A stretch of 53,582 nt of DNA from a bacterium (GTDB taxonomy: Bacteria > Armatimonadota > Zipacnadia > Zipacnadales > Zipacnadaceae). The notes beneath the pieces were generated by a model. That model saw only the letters and a program-made list of their open reading frames with translations. It did no database searches and had not been told where the DNA came from. The stretch is taken from contig JAUWYY010000017.1 of assembly GCA_030615605.1 (NCBI GenBank), forward strand, positions 1 to 53,582, given 5' to 3'. Position 1 is the stretch's first letter, and every line of letters starts with the position of its first letter. This document shows, piece by piece, positions 26,023-34,849 of this stretch. The translations under genes were made by a program, and so were the position numbers.

Positions 26023-26853
26023 ATGAACCACAAGGAAGTCGGACGCTATTGGGACGGAAATGCCGACGCCTGGACGAAGCTCGCGAGAGCAGGATACGAC
26101 GTGTACCGGGACTATCTCAACTCGCCAGCCTTCTTCGACATGCTGCCGGATGTCGGTGGGCTTTCGGGGCTGGACATTGGCTGCGGAGAAGGGCACAACA
26201 CCAGGCTGCTTGCCGAACGCGGTGCTCGCATGACAGCCATCGACATTTCGGAGCGCTTTATCAAGCACGCAAGGCAATTGGAGGAACAGGAGCCGTTAGG
26301 CATAGATTATCGGGTCGCCAGCGCTGTGGGACTGCCGTTCACTGACACGAGCTTCGACTTCGTGACGGGCTTCATGAGCTTCATGGATATCCCCGAGACT
26401 GATCGTGTCCTGGCCGATTCCTTTCGCATCCTGAGGCCCGGCGGTTTCCTGCAGTTTTCCATCGAGCATCCATGCTACGCTACACCACACCGCCGGAACC
26501 TCCGCAATGAGGAAGGCCGGACGTACGCGATTGAAGTTGGTGACTACTTCCGCAACCTTGACGGTGAGATCTACGAGTGGCTCTTTAAGGCCGCGCCGGC
26601 CGAGGTGAAGGAAGGATTGCCGAAGTTCAAGACGCCAGCATTCACGCGAACCCTCAGCCAGTGGCTGAATTTGCTGATCGAGACCGGCTTCATGCTGGAG
26701 CGTGTTGGAGAGCCTCGACCCAGTGATGAGACCGTGGAGGCATGTCCTGATGTGCAGGACGCCCAGGTGGTGGCCTACTTCTTGCACATACGCGCAAGGA
26801 AACCTAAGGAGAAGCCTTTGGCCACGGGAAAGGGCCGCTCGCAAATGACTTAA
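26023..26853 (+). CDS. Class I SAM-dependent methyltransferase
   Basis: About 276 residues from ATG 26023 (MNHKEVGRYWDGNADAW). Motif I is LDIGCGEGHNTRLLA; motif II ends with TAIDIS; the post-II stretch includes VASAVGLPFTDTSFDFV and motif III is ILRPGGFLQFSIEHP. It is of the Methyltransf_11/UbiE-like type acting on small molecules. The upstream ribosome site is weak and a longer open frame upstream is not convincing. It stands alone, convergent with the FmdE-like gene. Substrate unknown. Confidence 0.82.
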   Translation: MNHKEVGRYWDGNADAWTKLARAGYDVYRDYLNSPAFFDMLPDVGGLSGLDIGCGEGHNTRLLAERGARMTAIDISERFIKHARQLEEQEPLGIDYRVASAVGLPFTDTSFDFVTGFMSFMDIPETDRVLADSFRILRPGGFLQFSIEHPCYATPHRRNLRNEEGRTYAIEVGDYFRNLDGEIYEWLFKAAPAEVKEGLPKFKTPAFTRTLSQWLNLLIETGFMLERVGEPRPSDETVEACPDVQDAQVVAYFLHIRARKPKEKPLATGKGRSQMT

Positions 26854-26878
26854 CCGACTAGGGCAGCGGCCGGCGAAT

Positions 26879-27514
26879 TCAGCCCCTCTCCTGCCACAGT
26901 TCTTCCGGGGGCCAGGAGAGGGTCCGGTCGAAGATTTGCTCTTCGGTTTGGTCCTGGCTCATCCACTCAGCGAATAACTCAGCGACAGTCAAGGGCACAT
27001 TTACGCGCACGACCTCGCCGTCCTCTTCAGCGACAGCTTCAATCTGGAAAAGGGTACCCTCACCACGGCCTGCCGCGGCTTTCAGCGTCAAGTTGCCCTT
27101 GCCCAAGGTATGGCCGGTGGTAACCTGCAGGCCATCAAGCAAACAGGTATACGGGGTGACATCGGGCCCCGCGACTGTGATCTGGGCACCGAAGTATTTG
27201 CCGCAGCCGAGCCTACGCAACAACCAGCCGCCCAGCCGATAGCCCAGGATTGCATAAGGGCCAGTGTGCCCGTGGAACTGGCGCAGGCGGTGAACAAGCT
27301 CAGCGTCGGACAATTCTTCGGCTACTGCCGTAACTTTCGGCTGCTGCCGGCCACTGTTGCCACCGGCCAGCGCCGCGGTGATTATCAGTACGCATCCAAG
27401 CAAGCTTACCACCACTGTTCTACTCCCCCGGTACAATCTACGGCGGCGATCGGGGGCCTCCTGGCTATGTGTAGGATGATTGGAAGACGATTTGTGCAAT
27501 GATAGGGCGAGCAC
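26879..27514 (-). CDS. Secreted or membrane-anchored FmdE-domain protein
   Basis: Up to 211 residues from GTG 27514. An alternative GTG at 27415, seven bases after GGGGGAG, would start just at the hydrophobic segment; I keep the longer form because it gives that segment a basic leader (DRRRRLYRGSR). VVVSLLGCVLIITAALAGG is a likely signal peptide or anchor. The FmdE core follows: FHGHTGPYAILGYRLG, then CLLDGLQVTTGHTLGKGN. In typical FmdE the first motif is FHGHxCP; here that Cys is Gly, while the Cys of CLLDG remains. FmdE-like domains are linked to molybdenum/tungsten formylmethanofuran dehydrogenase operons but also occur alone in bacteria. No fmd genes are nearby. Confidence 0.75.
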   Translation of the reverse strand: MLALSLHKSSSNHPTHSQEAPDRRRRLYRGSRTVVVSLLGCVLIITAALAGGNSGRQQPKVTAVAEELSDAELVHRLRQFHGHTGPYAILGYRLGGWLLRRLGCGKYFGAQITVAGPDVTPYTCLLDGLQVTTGHTLGKGNLTLKAAAGRGEGTLFQIEAVAEEDGEVVRVNVPLTVAELFAEWMSQDQTEEQIFDRTLSWPPEELWQERG

Positions 27515-27637
27515 TGGTGGTTGTCAACTGGGTGAATCGCTTACCTGTGGCTCGCTGGCCACGGCAAGAAGTTTCCCGTATTATGAAGGAAGGTACGACC
27601 TAATTGCAGAATAACTGAACTACGGCACAGAAGATAC

Positions 27638-27667
27638 TTGACAGCCGTGGCCCAAGAGCGCTAAGAT
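27638..27667 (+). promoter_or_regulatory. Candidate promoter for pilT
   Basis: A perfect TTGACA (27638-27643) is followed after 18 bases by TAAGAT (27662-27667), about 50 bases before the pilT start. The -35 is consensus and the -10 matches in four positions. Confidence 0.5.
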
Positions 27668-27716
27668 TGTCAGTAGTGTGGGCTAGGTAATTACCCGCTA
27701 ATAAGAGGTGAGTCAA

Positions 27717-28934
27717 ATGGCAGAGCAATTGCGTAAGACAGTGCAGGCGCCGGAGGTGGTAGCCAACAAAGTGGGCGAGCCGCTGGATGGCGAGGTGATG
27801 GAGGCCCTCCTGGACGGGTGCGTGAAGATTGATGCGTCCGACCTGCATATGAGCATTAATGAGCCCCCAATATATCGTCGACATGGGCGTCTGTACGAAC
27901 TGGAGGGGTATCGGGAACTATCTATGGAGGACATGGTTGCGGCCACAACGTTCTTCATCGGCGAGGACAGCGGTGAAAACATCTACTGGAGCCGGTATCG
28001 CGAAAAGGGCGGAGCCGACATCGGCCACGCGTTCGGGGACGAGGCTCGTTTCCGCGTCAGTGTGTTTTGCCAAAAGCGGGCTCCGACCCTGGCACTGCGA
28101 CTGATCCCATCCGAGATACTAACCTTTGAACAGCTCGGGCTGCCCGTCGAGCAAATCAAAGAACTTTGTCATCGCCAGCGAGGTGTGGTTCTGCTGACCG
28201 GACCGACTGGTTGCGGCAAAACCACCACTATTGCCTCCATGATCGACTACATCAATCGGGAGCGAGACGTGCACATCATCACTATCGAAGATCCCATTGA
28301 GTATTATCATGAAGGCAAGCAGAGCATCTTGAATCAGCGCGAAGTGGGTGTGGACGTCTCTAGCTTCGCCGAGGCAGTTATTCGTAACATGCGGTCAGAC
28401 CCAGACGTTATGCTGGTGGGCGAGATGCGGGATCTGGAGACAATGCGAGCGTGCCTGCAAGCCGCGGAAACTGGTCACTTGGTCTTCTCTACACTGCATA
28501 CTGTCAGCGCGCCGAAGACGATCGACCGGCTGGTGACTGCCTTCCCCAGTGCAGAGCAAGAGGAAATCCGAGCAATGACCTCTACGTCCTTGGCGGCGGT
28601 ATTCTGTGAAGAGCTAATTCCTCGGATCGACAAGGATGGCCGTATTGCTGCCTACGAGATAATGGTGGGCGAGGCGGGCGGCTCACCGGCCATTGGTAAC
28701 CTCATTCGGGAACGGAAGACCTCCATGATGCGGGCGACGATACAGAGCAGCGGACAGTCCCTGGGCATGCAGCTTCTGGAGGCTAATCTCGCCCAATTGG
28801 TCAACGATGGCAAGATATCCTTCGACGATGGTTACAATCGCTCCAACGAGAAAGTGGACTTCCTGAATTTCGTAGATGATGCCCGCGTGCCGGAGAGCTA
28901 CGAACACGCACTGACAGCAATCAGTAAGGAGTAA
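27717..28934 (+). CDS. pilT: Type IV pilus retraction ATPase PilT
   Basis: About 405 residues from ATG 27717, close behind AGAGGTGA. A GTG nine bases earlier is possible. It has SDLHMS at the N-domain, Walker A GPTGCGKTT from about residue 162, the Asp box ITIEDPIEY, Walker B MLVGEMRD and the His box STLHT, all diagnostic for PilT. It powers depolymerisation of the pilus and twitching. It is a little longer than the usual ~345-375 residues owing to extra residues at both ends. No pilB, pilC or pilM-Q genes are adjacent; a pseudopilin gene lies 15 kb away. Confidence 0.93.
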   Translation: MAEQLRKTVQAPEVVANKVGEPLDGEVMEALLDGCVKIDASDLHMSINEPPIYRRHGRLYELEGYRELSMEDMVAATTFFIGEDSGENIYWSRYREKGGADIGHAFGDEARFRVSVFCQKRAPTLALRLIPSEILTFEQLGLPVEQIKELCHRQRGVVLLTGPTGCGKTTTIASMIDYINRERDVHIITIEDPIEYYHEGKQSILNQREVGVDVSSFAEAVIRNMRSDPDVMLVGEMRDLETMRACLQAAETGHLVFSTLHTVSAPKTIDRLVTAFPSAEQEEIRAMTSTSLAAVFCEELIPRIDKDGRIAAYEIMVGEAGGSPAIGNLIRERKTSMMRATIQSSGQSLGMQLLEANLAQLVNDGKISFDDGYNRSNEKVDFLNFVDDARVPESYEHALTAISKE

Positions 28935-29012
28935 TCAGGAACCGGCGAGGTGCTGTTGCTCCGGTCCATCCAGCGCAACAGCCGCTGGCACAACACCGGC
29001 TTGCCCATATGC

Positions 29013-29041
29013 TTGCACTAGGCTCGTGTTTTTGCTACAAT
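29013..29041 (+). promoter_or_regulatory. Promoter for the CNNM/HlyC gene pair
   Basis: TTGCAC (29013-29018), a 17-base spacer and TACAAT (29036-29041) sit about 45 bases ahead of the first CNNM-type start. Each hexamer differs from consensus in one position. Confidence 0.6.
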
Positions 29042-29085
29042 GAAGCTGATAGCTGGTCCAGTCAGTTACCGGGTGGTTTGCAGAT

Positions 29086-30345
29086 TTGGAAGCGGAGTTA
29101 GGCCTAATTGTCCTTCTCCTAGGCATTTCAGCGTTCTTCTCCGGCAGTGAAGTTGCCTTCCTGGCAGTCTCGGACACGCGCCTGCACTACCTATCCAAGC
29201 AGGGATCCAGGTTAGCGCAGGTCCTGGCGTTCTTGCGGGGGCGGCGTGTCTGGGTATTGTCGACCGTCTTGATCGCTATCACAGCCTCTAACTACTCAGC
29301 CGAGCGGTTGGCCACCCGGATGGCCACCAATAGCATCGGCTCTCTCTGGGGTCCCCTCCTATCCTACATTATCATCACTATCATAGTCGTCATCTTCTGT
29401 GAGATTACCCCCATACAGTATGCGGCCCGCCACCGTGAGGCAGTGGGCCTGCGAGCTTCGATTCCCATAGTCGTTCTGGCTACAGTGCTGGCACCTATAG
29501 TTCTCATACTGACGGGACTGACCCGCGGCGTGCTATTCCTGGCGGGGGTACGGCGAGACACAATCAGTCCACCAGTTACCGAAGACCAGCTCAAGACAAT
29601 GATCGAGCAGGGCCAGCGTCAGGGGACCGTGCCAAGTCCCCAGCAGCGGATGCTGTACGGGGCGTTGGACTTCGGAGATCAGACCGTGGCTCAAGTTATG
29701 ACGCCAAGGCCCGACATCGTGTGGGTCGAGGATGACGAGACCCTGCAACGGGCCCTGGATATTGCCACCAGCGCAGGCTTTTCCCGCCTGCCAGTCTGTC
29801 AGGAAGACCCCGACAACGTACTGGGAATTATCTATATCAAGGATATCTTACCCTACCTGCGAACCGAGGAGATGGACAAGTCTGTACGCCGGGTGGCGCG
29901 TGCCTCATTCTTTGTGCCGGAAAGCCTACCCGCTAATATTCTGCTCCAACAATTGCAAAGCAGGCGCGGGAGTATCGCGGTGGTCAAGGATGAGTTTGGC
30001 GGCACCGCCGGGGTCGTGACCGTCGAGGACCTGCTGGAGGAGATAGTCGGCGAGATTACCGACGAGTATGACATCGAGGAGCCGGAGATTGAGCAGTTAT
30101 CCGAGGACGAACTAGTCTGTGACGCACGCATATCCCTGCACCTGCTGGCCAACTACGTGCGGGAGGATCTGCCGGAGAGTGACTACGACAGCCTCGGAGG
30201 CTTCATCCTGGATCTAGCCGGACATATACCATCGGCCGGCGAGCAGGTATCGTGGGGCAAGTTGACTTTTCACATTGAGCAGACGGCGGACAACCGCATC
30301 GAGAAGGTGCGCGTCGTCCAGGCTAGGCCGGAGGCGCCTGAATGA
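29086..30345 (+). CDS. CNNM/HlyC-family membrane protein with CBS pair
   Basis: About 419 residues; TTG 29086 is the start with a GGTGG tract upstream. The DUF21/CNNM membrane domain covers roughly residues 1-150 (three to four hydrophobic segments, with the conserved SGSEVAF near the N-terminus and a CEITP loop). A CBS pair follows from about 195 (VMTPRPDIV, then VVKDEFGGTAGVVT with ED-LLEEIVGEI) and a C-terminal CorC_HlyC domain (GGFILDLAGHIP). CNNM proteins are implicated in Mg2+/Co2+ transport. The following gene is a diverged paralogue, suggesting a heteromeric transporter. Confidence 0.88.
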   Translation: MEAELGLIVLLLGISAFFSGSEVAFLAVSDTRLHYLSKQGSRLAQVLAFLRGRRVWVLSTVLIAITASNYSAERLATRMATNSIGSLWGPLLSYIIITIIVVIFCEITPIQYAARHREAVGLRASIPIVVLATVLAPIVLILTGLTRGVLFLAGVRRDTISPPVTEDQLKTMIEQGQRQGTVPSPQQRMLYGALDFGDQTVAQVMTPRPDIVWVEDDETLQRALDIATSAGFSRLPVCQEDPDNVLGIIYIKDILPYLRTEEMDKSVRRVARASFFVPESLPANILLQQLQSRRGSIAVVKDEFGGTAGVVTVEDLLEEIVGEITDEYDIEEPEIEQLSEDELVCDARISLHLLANYVREDLPESDYDSLGGFILDLAGHIPSAGEQVSWGKLTFHIEQTADNRIEKVRVVQARPEAPE

Positions 30346-30421
30346 AAGCAGCGCCACTTTCCCGGTCGAACAACACTTGTAGATTGACTCCTAACCCACT
30401 ACCAGGAGGCCAGGCGCAGCC

Positions 30422-31666
30422 TTGGGCATTTCTCTGAGCATAATAGGACTGGTGGCCATCGGTGTATCACTGGCGGGGATATTCTTCGTGTCGCTGGCCG
30501 AGTCAGCCCTGGTGGGGGTAAATCCGGTAGCAGTGCGCCGCCGGGCTGAGCGGGGAGAGAAAAGCGCCCAGATCATTGCCAGCCTGCACGAAAGCGGCAA
30601 CTACCTGACGGCGCTGATTACCGCGCTGAACGCGGGAATCATCCTAATTGCGACAATAATGACGTTGCTGACTCACCGTGAGCTGCTCCATATTGCGATG
30701 ATCGCTATTATTGTGGTGCTGGGTGAACTGATACCCAAGACCTACGGTTCTCTGCGAGCTGAACCAGTAGCTTTGCGGGTAGCCCGCTCGGCGCAGCGAC
30801 TGACTCGCCTGCTATATCCGATCACGCGCGTGCTGACAGCCGTCAGTCGTACGTTTTTCCCGGCAGTAGGCGCGGCTGTGGAGTATCAGGGCCAACAGAT
30901 GACTCCCGAGCAGATCCGGGCAGCGGCTGAGCTGGGGCTAGAAAACGGACAGATTACCCCTGAAGAGACCGAAATACTGGACAGTGTCTTGGAATTGACA
31001 CGGACCACCGCCCGCGAGGTGATGTCTCCTCGTGTAGATGTAGTGGCTTTGTCAGCGACTGCAACAATGGACGAGGTAGTCGATACTGCTCTCAGTAGCG
31101 GCTATTCCCGCATACCTGTCTACGAGAAGGATATTGACCACATAGTAGGCGTGCTTTATGTGCACGATCTGCTGGCTACTCCCCCTGAGCAGTGGCATGA
31201 TCTGAAGCTGCGCGATATCGCTCGCCAGCCGCTGCTGGCCCCAGAAAGCAAGCCAGTGGACGAGCTGCTGTGGATGATGCGCGAGTCCTCCACCCACCTA
31301 GCAGTGCTGATTGACGAGTTTGGCAGCACCGCCGGTCTGGCTACCATTGAGGATATTCTGGAAGAATTGGTTGGTGAAATCGAAGACGAACACGACTTGC
31401 CCGAGCAAGAGATTGAATTGCTCAGCCCCACAGAAGCAGTGGTACAGGGCAGGGCTCGTATTGAGGATATCAACGAGGTTCTCGGCACGGATCTTCCGGA
31501 AGACGAATATGAGACGGCCGCCGGCCTGGTCAGCGGCATCGCTGGTCATATCCCCGAGCCAGGTGATGTGGTCAAATGCGGTGAGGCTACATTCATCATC
31601 CAGGAAGGTGACGAACAACAGATTCAGCGCCTGCGCGTCATTGTTCAACCTGAAGATGATGAGTGA
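30422..31666 (+). CDS. CNNM/HlyC-family membrane protein with CBS pair (second paralogue)
   Basis: About 414 residues from TTG 30422, twelve bases after AGGAGG. Layout is as in its neighbour: membrane domain with SLAESALVG and the GELIPKTYG loop, CBS pair (VMSPRVDVV; VLIDEFGSTAGLAT; ILEELVGEI) and a terminal CorC_HlyC domain (AAGLVSGIAGHIPEPGD). The GELIPK signature is the canonical CNNM form, whereas the upstream copy reads CEITPI. Only 76 bases separate the two, so they are probably one transcript. Confidence 0.88.
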   Translation: MGISLSIIGLVAIGVSLAGIFFVSLAESALVGVNPVAVRRRAERGEKSAQIIASLHESGNYLTALITALNAGIILIATIMTLLTHRELLHIAMIAIIVVLGELIPKTYGSLRAEPVALRVARSAQRLTRLLYPITRVLTAVSRTFFPAVGAAVEYQGQQMTPEQIRAAAELGLENGQITPEETEILDSVLELTRTTAREVMSPRVDVVALSATATMDEVVDTALSSGYSRIPVYEKDIDHIVGVLYVHDLLATPPEQWHDLKLRDIARQPLLAPESKPVDELLWMMRESSTHLAVLIDEFGSTAGLATIEDILEELVGEIEDEHDLPEQEIELLSPTEAVVQGRARIEDINEVLGTDLPEDEYETAAGLVSGIAGHIPEPGDVVKCGEATFIIQEGDEQQIQRLRVIVQPEDDE

Positions 31667-31771
31667 TCCGCCAGCAAGTGTCGTAGCCGTTTCCCTCGAC
31701 CGCACCGCGAGTGTACCCCGTACGAGTCAATCTCTCGTCATAGAACCTAATTGCCGATGACGAAACGCACT

Positions 31772-32833
31772 CTATTCTGCCACCGGGTACGAGCCCAGCA
31801 CCTGCAGCAAGGGGCAGTGGCCGCCCAATTCCTCCAGGGCCTGCTGAATGCGGGGCTGGCTGCGATGGCCCTCGAAGTCCACAAAGAAGACATACTCCCA
31901 CAGCCGACCGCGGGCAGGACGCGACTGAATGAAGGTCATATTTATGTCATGAGTCGCCAGCGGCTCCAGCGCGGCTTGTAGCGCCCCGGCCTGATGAGTC
32001 GTGGTGAAGACAGTTGAGGTCTTATCCTGTCCGGTGGCCTCCGCGTCATGGCTCCCGATGACAAAGAAACGGGTACGGTTGGTCGGTTCATCTTCAATAC
32101 TCTCAGCCAAAATCTCCAATTCGTGACTCTCTGCGGCCAGCTTGGTGGTGATCGCCACGCCCCGGGGGTCTTCTGAGGCTCGCCGCGCAGCAACTGCGGT
32201 GCTGGCGACATTTTCGATGGCAACTGCCGCCAGGTTCTGGTGCAGCCACTGACGAGCCTGAGCCAATGGCTGCGGATGACTGTAAAGGGTAGTGACTTCT
32301 TCCAGAGCGCAACCGCCCGCGGCACACAGGTGCACGGGTACATAGAGTTCCCCGCTAATCAGCAGGTGGCTGTCTAGGAAGCAGTCCAGAGTCTCAGCGA
32401 CAACGCCGCCGGTCGAATTCTCGATAGGGATGACGCCGTAGTCGGCTTGCTCACGCTGGACAGCGCCGAAGACCTCCGTTATGCTGCCAGAGGGTATCAG
32501 TTCGGAGGTGGTACCAAACTGCTGAAGAGCCGCCATATGGGTGAAGGTATAGTGGGGCCCCAGGTAGGCCACTCTCAGTGGCTGCTGAATGCTGCGGCAG
32601 GCGCCCAGTATTTCCCGAAATATGCTTGCCAGAGCTGTGTTAGGCAGCGAAGTGGTATCGTATTGCGCCAACCGGCGCAAAATCTGCGTCTCACGAGTGG
32701 CGTCGTAGATAGCAGTGTTGCTGCCCTGTTTGCGGCTTCCTATTCGCAGGGCTAAGCTTGCTCGCTGGTCGAGTAGTTGTATAATCTGCTCGTCTATCTG
32801 GTCAACATATTGGCGCAACTCGTCCAGATTCAT
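31772..32833 (-). CDS. pheA: Bifunctional chorismate mutase/prephenate dehydratase
   Basis: About 353 residues from ATG 32833, with a G-rich ribosome site. Three domains: an AroQ-type chorismate mutase (residues 1-85; LDELRQYVDQIDEQII, then RASLALRIG), prephenate dehydratase (about 92-270; VAYLGPHYTFTHMAA, VIPIENSTGG, RTRFFVIG) and a C-terminal ACT domain where the ESRP motif reads QSRP. It makes phenylpyruvate for phenylalanine synthesis and is normally feedback-inhibited through the ACT domain. It diverges from accD with about 190 bases between starts. Confidence 0.94.
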   Translation of the reverse strand: MNLDELRQYVDQIDEQIIQLLDQRASLALRIGSRKQGSNTAIYDATRETQILRRLAQYDTTSLPNTALASIFREILGACRSIQQPLRVAYLGPHYTFTHMAALQQFGTTSELIPSGSITEVFGAVQREQADYGVIPIENSTGGVVAETLDCFLDSHLLISGELYVPVHLCAAGGCALEEVTTLYSHPQPLAQARQWLHQNLAAVAIENVASTAVAARRASEDPRGVAITTKLAAESHELEILAESIEDEPTNRTRFFVIGSHDAEATGQDKTSTVFTTTHQAGALQAALEPLATHDINMTFIQSRPARGRLWEYVFFVDFEGHRSQPRIQQALEELGGHCPLLQVLGSYPVAE

Positions 32834-32894
32834 CGGCGCGGCCCCCAATACATCACAGTGACTGGATGCTTACCATGCGCTATATTACCATAGG

Positions 32895-32915
32895 CATGTT
32901 GTACTGCGCAACATG
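32895..32915. promoter_or_regulatory. Inverted repeat between pheA and accD, possible operator
   Basis: CATGTTG and CAACATG form a perfect 7-bp inverted repeat with a 7-base centre, in the divergent intergenic region. A dimeric regulator site is possible; no T-tract follows, so it is not an intrinsic terminator. Confidence 0.4.
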
Positions 32916-33024
32916 ATTAGAAGATGGTGAAGGAGAAAGTGGACGAAACAGAGAAACACTAAAGGAAGAAAGCTGCCCCAAGCTGCACTGACATGCAGTT
33001 AGTCCAGGCACAGGACGTGCCCAG

Positions 33025-33879
33025 ATGGCTCCAGTAAACAACATTCCGGGAGATCTGTGGGAAGAGTGCCCTTCTTGCCACCAGTTGTTGTACGCCAAGC
33101 AACTGGCCAATGAACAATGGGTCTGCCCGCGCTGCGGCCATCATCTGCGGCTGAGCGTCTGGCAGCGACTACAGATCAGCTCTGATCCCGGAAGTTTCCA
33201 ACCCTGGGACGACGATCTGCCACTGGTCGATCCGCTGAATTTCCCGGATTATCAGGCCAAGGTCGAGCACGCTCGCAAGCGCACCCAGATGAACGAGGCG
33301 GTGCTGACGGGACAAGCCACGCTGAACGGTATTGCCCTGGGCGTGGGGATTATGGATCTGAGCTTCATCGGCGGGAGCATGGGGTGGGTGGTCGGTGAGC
33401 GCATCACGCGGCTGCTCGAACGGTGTGCCGACCAGCGATTGCCCGTGGTGATATTCTGTGCCAGTGGTGGGGCGCGCATGCAGGAGAGCCTGGTCTCGCT
33501 GATGCAGATGCCCAAGACCTCGGCAGCAGCGGGCAAGCTCCGCGAGGCGTCAATGCCCTACATTTCCGTTATTACTCATCCTACCTACGGTGGAGTGGCG
33601 GCAAGCTATAGCTTTCTAGGCGATATCATCATCGCCGAGCCGCAGGCGGCGGTGGGGTTCGCCGGACCGCGAGTGGTCGAAGTGACCGGCCTAGAGATGC
33701 GGCCCGACGTGCAAACCGCAGAATTCCAGTATGAGCACGGCATGATTGACCTGATAGTCAATCGCCGGGATATGCGCAGAACCATACACACCCTTCTGTG
33801 CTGGTTTCAGGGAGTACGCCCACCAACTGCAAACGGACAGGACGGCAAGCCAGCGATGGTAGGGGAGCTTGATGAGTGA
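33025..33879 (+). CDS. accD: Acetyl-CoA carboxylase carboxyltransferase subunit beta
   Basis: A 284-residue AccD with the N-terminal four-Cys zinc ribbon (Cys15, Cys18, Cys34, Cys37) and the crotonase-fold core: CASGGARMQES, ISVITHPTYGGVAAS, and GFAGPRVVE. With AccA it transfers CO2 from carboxybiotin to acetyl-CoA, the first step of fatty acid synthesis. It overlaps accA by eight bases, indicating coupled translation of the two subunits. accB and accC are not in the window. Confidence 0.95.
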   Translation: MAPVNNIPGDLWEECPSCHQLLYAKQLANEQWVCPRCGHHLRLSVWQRLQISSDPGSFQPWDDDLPLVDPLNFPDYQAKVEHARKRTQMNEAVLTGQATLNGIALGVGIMDLSFIGGSMGWVVGERITRLLERCADQRLPVVIFCASGGARMQESLVSLMQMPKTSAAAGKLREASMPYISVITHPTYGGVAASYSFLGDIIIAEPQAAVGFAGPRVVEVTGLEMRPDVQTAEFQYEHGMIDLIVNRRDMRRTIHTLLCWFQGVRPPTANGQDGKPAMVGELDE

Positions 33880-34726
33880 TCAGAAAACGCTCCCGCCAGA
33901 CGAGGTGACACCGCCCAGGAGCGCCTGGCAGAGGGTCGAGCTGGCCCGCCATCCGGACCGCCCCTACACGCTGGATTATGTTGAGCGAAGCATCCATCAC
34001 TTCGTGGAGCTGCACGGAGACCGCCGCTACGGGGACGATCCCGCTATCATTGCCGGCCTGGGCTTTCTACAGGCGCAGCCAGTTGCTGTAATCGGGCACC
34101 AGAAGGGCCGCACGGTCAGCCAGCGCCGTGAGCGCAACTTCGCTATGGCCCGCCCCGAGGGCTACCGCAAGGCCCTGCGGGTAATGAAGCTGGCCGCCCG
34201 CACGGGCCGGCCGGTCATCACCCTTATTGATACGCCCGGCGCCGACTGCCTGGAGGACTCCGAGAGCCGTGGTATCAGCGAGGCTATCGCCACCAACCAG
34301 CGGGAGATGTTTGCTCTGCCCGTGCCCATCATTTCGGTAGTAGTTGGCGAGGGCGGCAGCGGCGGGGCAATTGGCATCGGCGTAGGCAACCGGATCATGA
34401 TGATGGAGAACTCCTACTACTCGGTAATTGCGCCTGAGTCCTGTGCGGCGATCCTGTGGCGGGATTCCTCACTGAATCAACAGGCCGCCGAGGCCCTCAA
34501 GCTGACTGCCGAAGATGCGCTGGAGCTGGGCATAATTGACCGCATCATCCCCGAACCGGGCACCGGCGCCCACGCCGACCATGCTGAGGCCGCCCGCCGG
34601 CTGGGGGAAGCCCTCACAGAAGCCCTCGAAGAACTTGGGCAGATGTCGCCGGACGAACTGCTGGCCCAAAGATACGAAAAGTTCCGGCGGATGGGCGAGC
34701 CCGAACAGCCAAGCGAGCAGGACTAG
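33872..34726 (+). CDS. accA: Acetyl-CoA carboxylase carboxyltransferase subunit alpha
   Basis: About 284 residues from ATG 33872, inside the end of accD and behind AGGGGAG. It has AccA signatures: ELARHPDRPYTLDYV, ELHGDRRYGDDPAI, GHQKGR, the CoA-binding DTPGADCLEDSE region and the oxyanion-hole segment GEGGSGGAIGIG. It forms an alpha2beta2 complex with AccD. It is shorter than E. coli AccA (319 residues), missing the N-terminal extension. Confidence 0.95.
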   Translation: MSDQKTLPPDEVTPPRSAWQRVELARHPDRPYTLDYVERSIHHFVELHGDRRYGDDPAIIAGLGFLQAQPVAVIGHQKGRTVSQRRERNFAMARPEGYRKALRVMKLAARTGRPVITLIDTPGADCLEDSESRGISEAIATNQREMFALPVPIISVVVGEGGSGGAIGIGVGNRIMMMENSYYSVIAPESCAAILWRDSSLNQQAAEALKLTAEDALELGIIDRIIPEPGTGAHADHAEAARRLGEALTEALEELGQMSPDELLAQRYEKFRRMGEPEQPSEQD

Positions 34727-34849
34727 TATTTGCGAGGGGCACGTAGCGCAAGACCGCCTTACCACTGACCTCGTCGCTCTCCAACTCTATCAGATGAGGC
34801 ATTCTGAGTCACCCCCCCGTGACTATTAGCTCAAGGTCTGGCATCGGCT

